From positions 95,188 to 111,340 of the forward strand of contig MU631509.1 in the NCBI GenBank assembly GCA_026770615.1: DNA of 16,153 bases, written 5' to 3'. Origin of the DNA: Pavlovales sp. CCMP2436 (Eukaryota; Haptophyta; Pavlovophyceae; Pavlovales). The first letter of the stretch is position 1. Each line of letters starts with the position of its first letter. This document shows, piece by piece, positions 14,246 to 16,153 of this stretch. Position numbers and translations under genes: made by a program. The notes under the pieces were generated by a model. The model did no database searches and had not been told where the DNA came from. It saw only the letters and a list, made by a program, of their open reading frames with translations.

Positions 14246-16153
14246 ATCCGCAAACCGGAGAACCGTATGCCAGACTCCCAACCGATCCCAGACCCGAGCG
14301 AGCGCCTCAACGTTCTTCCTGCGACGGTCAGGCGCGTGTACAGCGCACTGCCCCGCAAGAAGGCGCAAGGCGCATCCGCATGGCGATACGAAATGCTCAC
14401 CGCGTTAGCCCCGTCGGTCCCGTTTGCAAGCGAAGCGGCCAACGAGGCTGTGAGCTGCTACGCTTGGTTCGCCATGGGGCTTGCCAACGGCGACTTTCCG
14501 CCCTGGTTCAACTTCGTCCTCGCCGCCGTTCGACTCCTACTCGACGCCCACCCCGAGTTCTGCGCGGTGAACATCGACTTTAAAAACGCCTTCAACTCCG
14601 TCACCCACGACGGCTTGCTCGCCGAAGTGCTCGACAACCCCACGACAGCACCGATGGCCCGCCTGCTACACTCCCTCCTATCGCCCAAGTCGCTGATCTT
14701 CGGCGGCTCCGGCGAATTCCTCGAGTAGATTCTTGCGTTCTGCAGCGAGGAGGGGGTGCAGCAGGGCTCTGTCAAGGAAATGATCGCAATTGCAATGGCA
14801 ATCCGCGCCTCCCTTGGGGTGCTCGACGCCGAGCTTGAGGCTGGTTGTGGCGGGGCTGCGCGCGCTGGTGCAGACGACGTGACTGCGCTTGGCACGCCTG
14901 CCATCGTCTTCCCGGCCGTCGACAGGTTCCTGGCTTCGGTGCACGCGAAGCTGGGCCTCAAGGCCAACCTGATCAAGACCGTCAGCTACATTACCCCCGA
15001 CCATGCCGCTGAGCTCGATCGCGTCCGCCTCATGTACGGCGTGCCCCTCGGCTTCGCGTGCTCTGCCGACGGCTCCATCGCCCTCGGCATCAAAATATGC
15101 GGCATCTCGCTCGGCTCGGTAGAGTTCGTCGCCCTCACCCTCGCCTCCAAGTGCAATCAGATCACCGGAACCTCTCAATAAATCAACTCTCTGCTTGGTC
15201 TGAAGCATAAACAGGCGCTGTAGGCGATCACAGTCAACTCGACGGCACACAAGGGTGGCTACTGGGCTTAGCACTACTTCCCCGACGAGAAGATCGACTT
15301 CTGACTCGGCGTGGACAACGCCATCTTCAAGTAGGCGTCTGTTGCGCTTGGCTGCGACCTGACCACCGCCTGGCTGGCGCACAAGCGCCTCTACCTACCG
15401 ACGCGCCTGGCCGGCCTCGGCTTACCCTCGCTCTCCGAGACGCGCTCGGCCGCCTTCGTCGCGTCGACGGTACACGCAGCGACCTCCTTCCTCGATCAGC
15501 ACGACGCGACGGGCACAGTGACGGTGCACGGCGTCCTCGAGCGGCCGTCGATCGCGGAGAGAATCGGGCGTGACTTCTTCGCCGCACCCAGGTCGCAGGG
15601 CTGGCGGAAGTTTGGCGACACCGGCTCACGCCTCGGCGCGGCAATCATCGCGACCGGCACCGCCCTGCGCACTCGCGTGCCACCTGGGTACACAGGCGAG
15701 TTCCGCGTGCTACGTGTGCCCCCAGAGGAGATGGGCCTGCGCGGCAAGGGGCTGCACGGCGCCGGCCTGCAGGCGGCCATCACGTCGGACCTTCAGCAGA
15801 TTGAGCACGATACGCTGAGCGAGCAGCTCGCGCACCGGCCGCGTGGAGACCGCCAGATGCAGCTCTTCCCCAACATCTCGCGCGAGAGCATGATCGTCTT
15901 TACGGTGCTTCCTGCCGGTCTCGCCAAGGTGCCCAATGACGAGTAGACCGAGATATCCGCACGCGCCCTCGGCCTCCCGAGCCCCGCGCGCGCTCATCTC
16001 GTCGGGCGCCCACTCCCCCAGGTCTCCGGCGGCGACACCACACACGTCGACCCCTACGGCGACACACTCGCTGCAGCCACCAATTTCCAGGGCGGCCACT
16101 TCGCCAAGCTTCAGCACGACCCCGTCGTCAGGGTGGTCGCGCGCTTCGCGACC
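14246..16153 (+). pseudogene. Non-LTR-type retrotransposon reverse transcriptase, with in-frame stops, continues past window
   Basis: One frame (codon phase of 14234) runs to the window end. An N-terminal part with RKKAQGASAWRYEML fits the start of an RT domain. Motif A is NIDFKNAFNSV with the first catalytic Asp; motif B is EEGVQQG but lacks the usual DPLGP; motif C is GADDV, with the Asp pair kept; then a thumb-like LASVHAKLGLKANLIK. Downstream are LPTRLAGLGLPS and VDPYGDTLAAATNFQGGH, which match the C-terminal region seen in non-LTR elements of algae and dinoflagellates, although the expected Cys residues are missing. About 80-100 residues between the N-terminal part and motif A (around 14535) seem to be absent, deleted in frame. 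Stops interrupt at TAG 14726, TAA 15179, TAG 15221, TAG 15269, TGA 15302, TAG 15332 and TAG 15944, yet I see no frameshift. Enzymatically this copy should be dead under the standard code. Confidence 0.85.

Overview
This window reads as nuclear DNA of a eukaryote, most likely a unicellular alga. Coding-like stretches are GC-rich, strongly biased to C or G at third codon positions, and separated by AT-rich and simple-sequence DNA. There are no operons, Shine-Dalgarno signals or rRNA/tRNA genes. Three details fit a haptophyte or another secondary-plastid alga: C2H2 fingers with a CDEPGCEY-type core, a Ser-Pro-rich tract, and a signal peptide ending in ASAWAP. The lineage is an inference from style, not a proven assignment.

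Layout. 1-1010: two short reading frames, each ending at or just before AATAAA, the second with a (TCG/CCG)n Ser-Pro tract. 1080-2223: an F-box-like gene whose 3' end is broken by a 20-bp tandem duplication. 2263-3296: a 1-kb repeat element with internal 205-bp tandem units and an 11-bp flanking duplication. 3501-3710: a MITE-like element with 45-bp inverted ends. 4439-5218 (minus): the C-terminal part of a matrixin-like metallopeptidase with a membrane anchor. 5219-7500: mostly non-coding, with one possible minus-strand reading frame and a CTG/CTA tract. 7511-7629: two tandem palindromic units. 7862-8158 (minus): a short secreted-protein frame. 8492-9846 (minus): an F-box plus six-kelch pseudogene. 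9847-12293: AT-rich, palindromic and minisatellite DNA. 12303-12963 (minus): a second copy of the 1-kb element, inverted, with its own 9-bp target duplication. 13170-16153: three decayed coding blocks joined head to tail (secreted protein, C2H2 fingers, reverse transcriptase), the last running off the window.

Main message. Almost every recognisable gene here is broken, while repeat elements keep clear insertion footprints, so this looks like a repeat-rich gene graveyard. The best candidate for something undescribed is the 1-kb VNTR-bearing retroelement-like family. Its two copies are colinear except for two 205-bp units, 5' truncation and a 3' difference, and each has its own target-site duplication. 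The reverse-transcriptase frame is a second puzzle: it carries seven in-frame stops but no visible frameshift over about 640 codons, unlike its neighbours.
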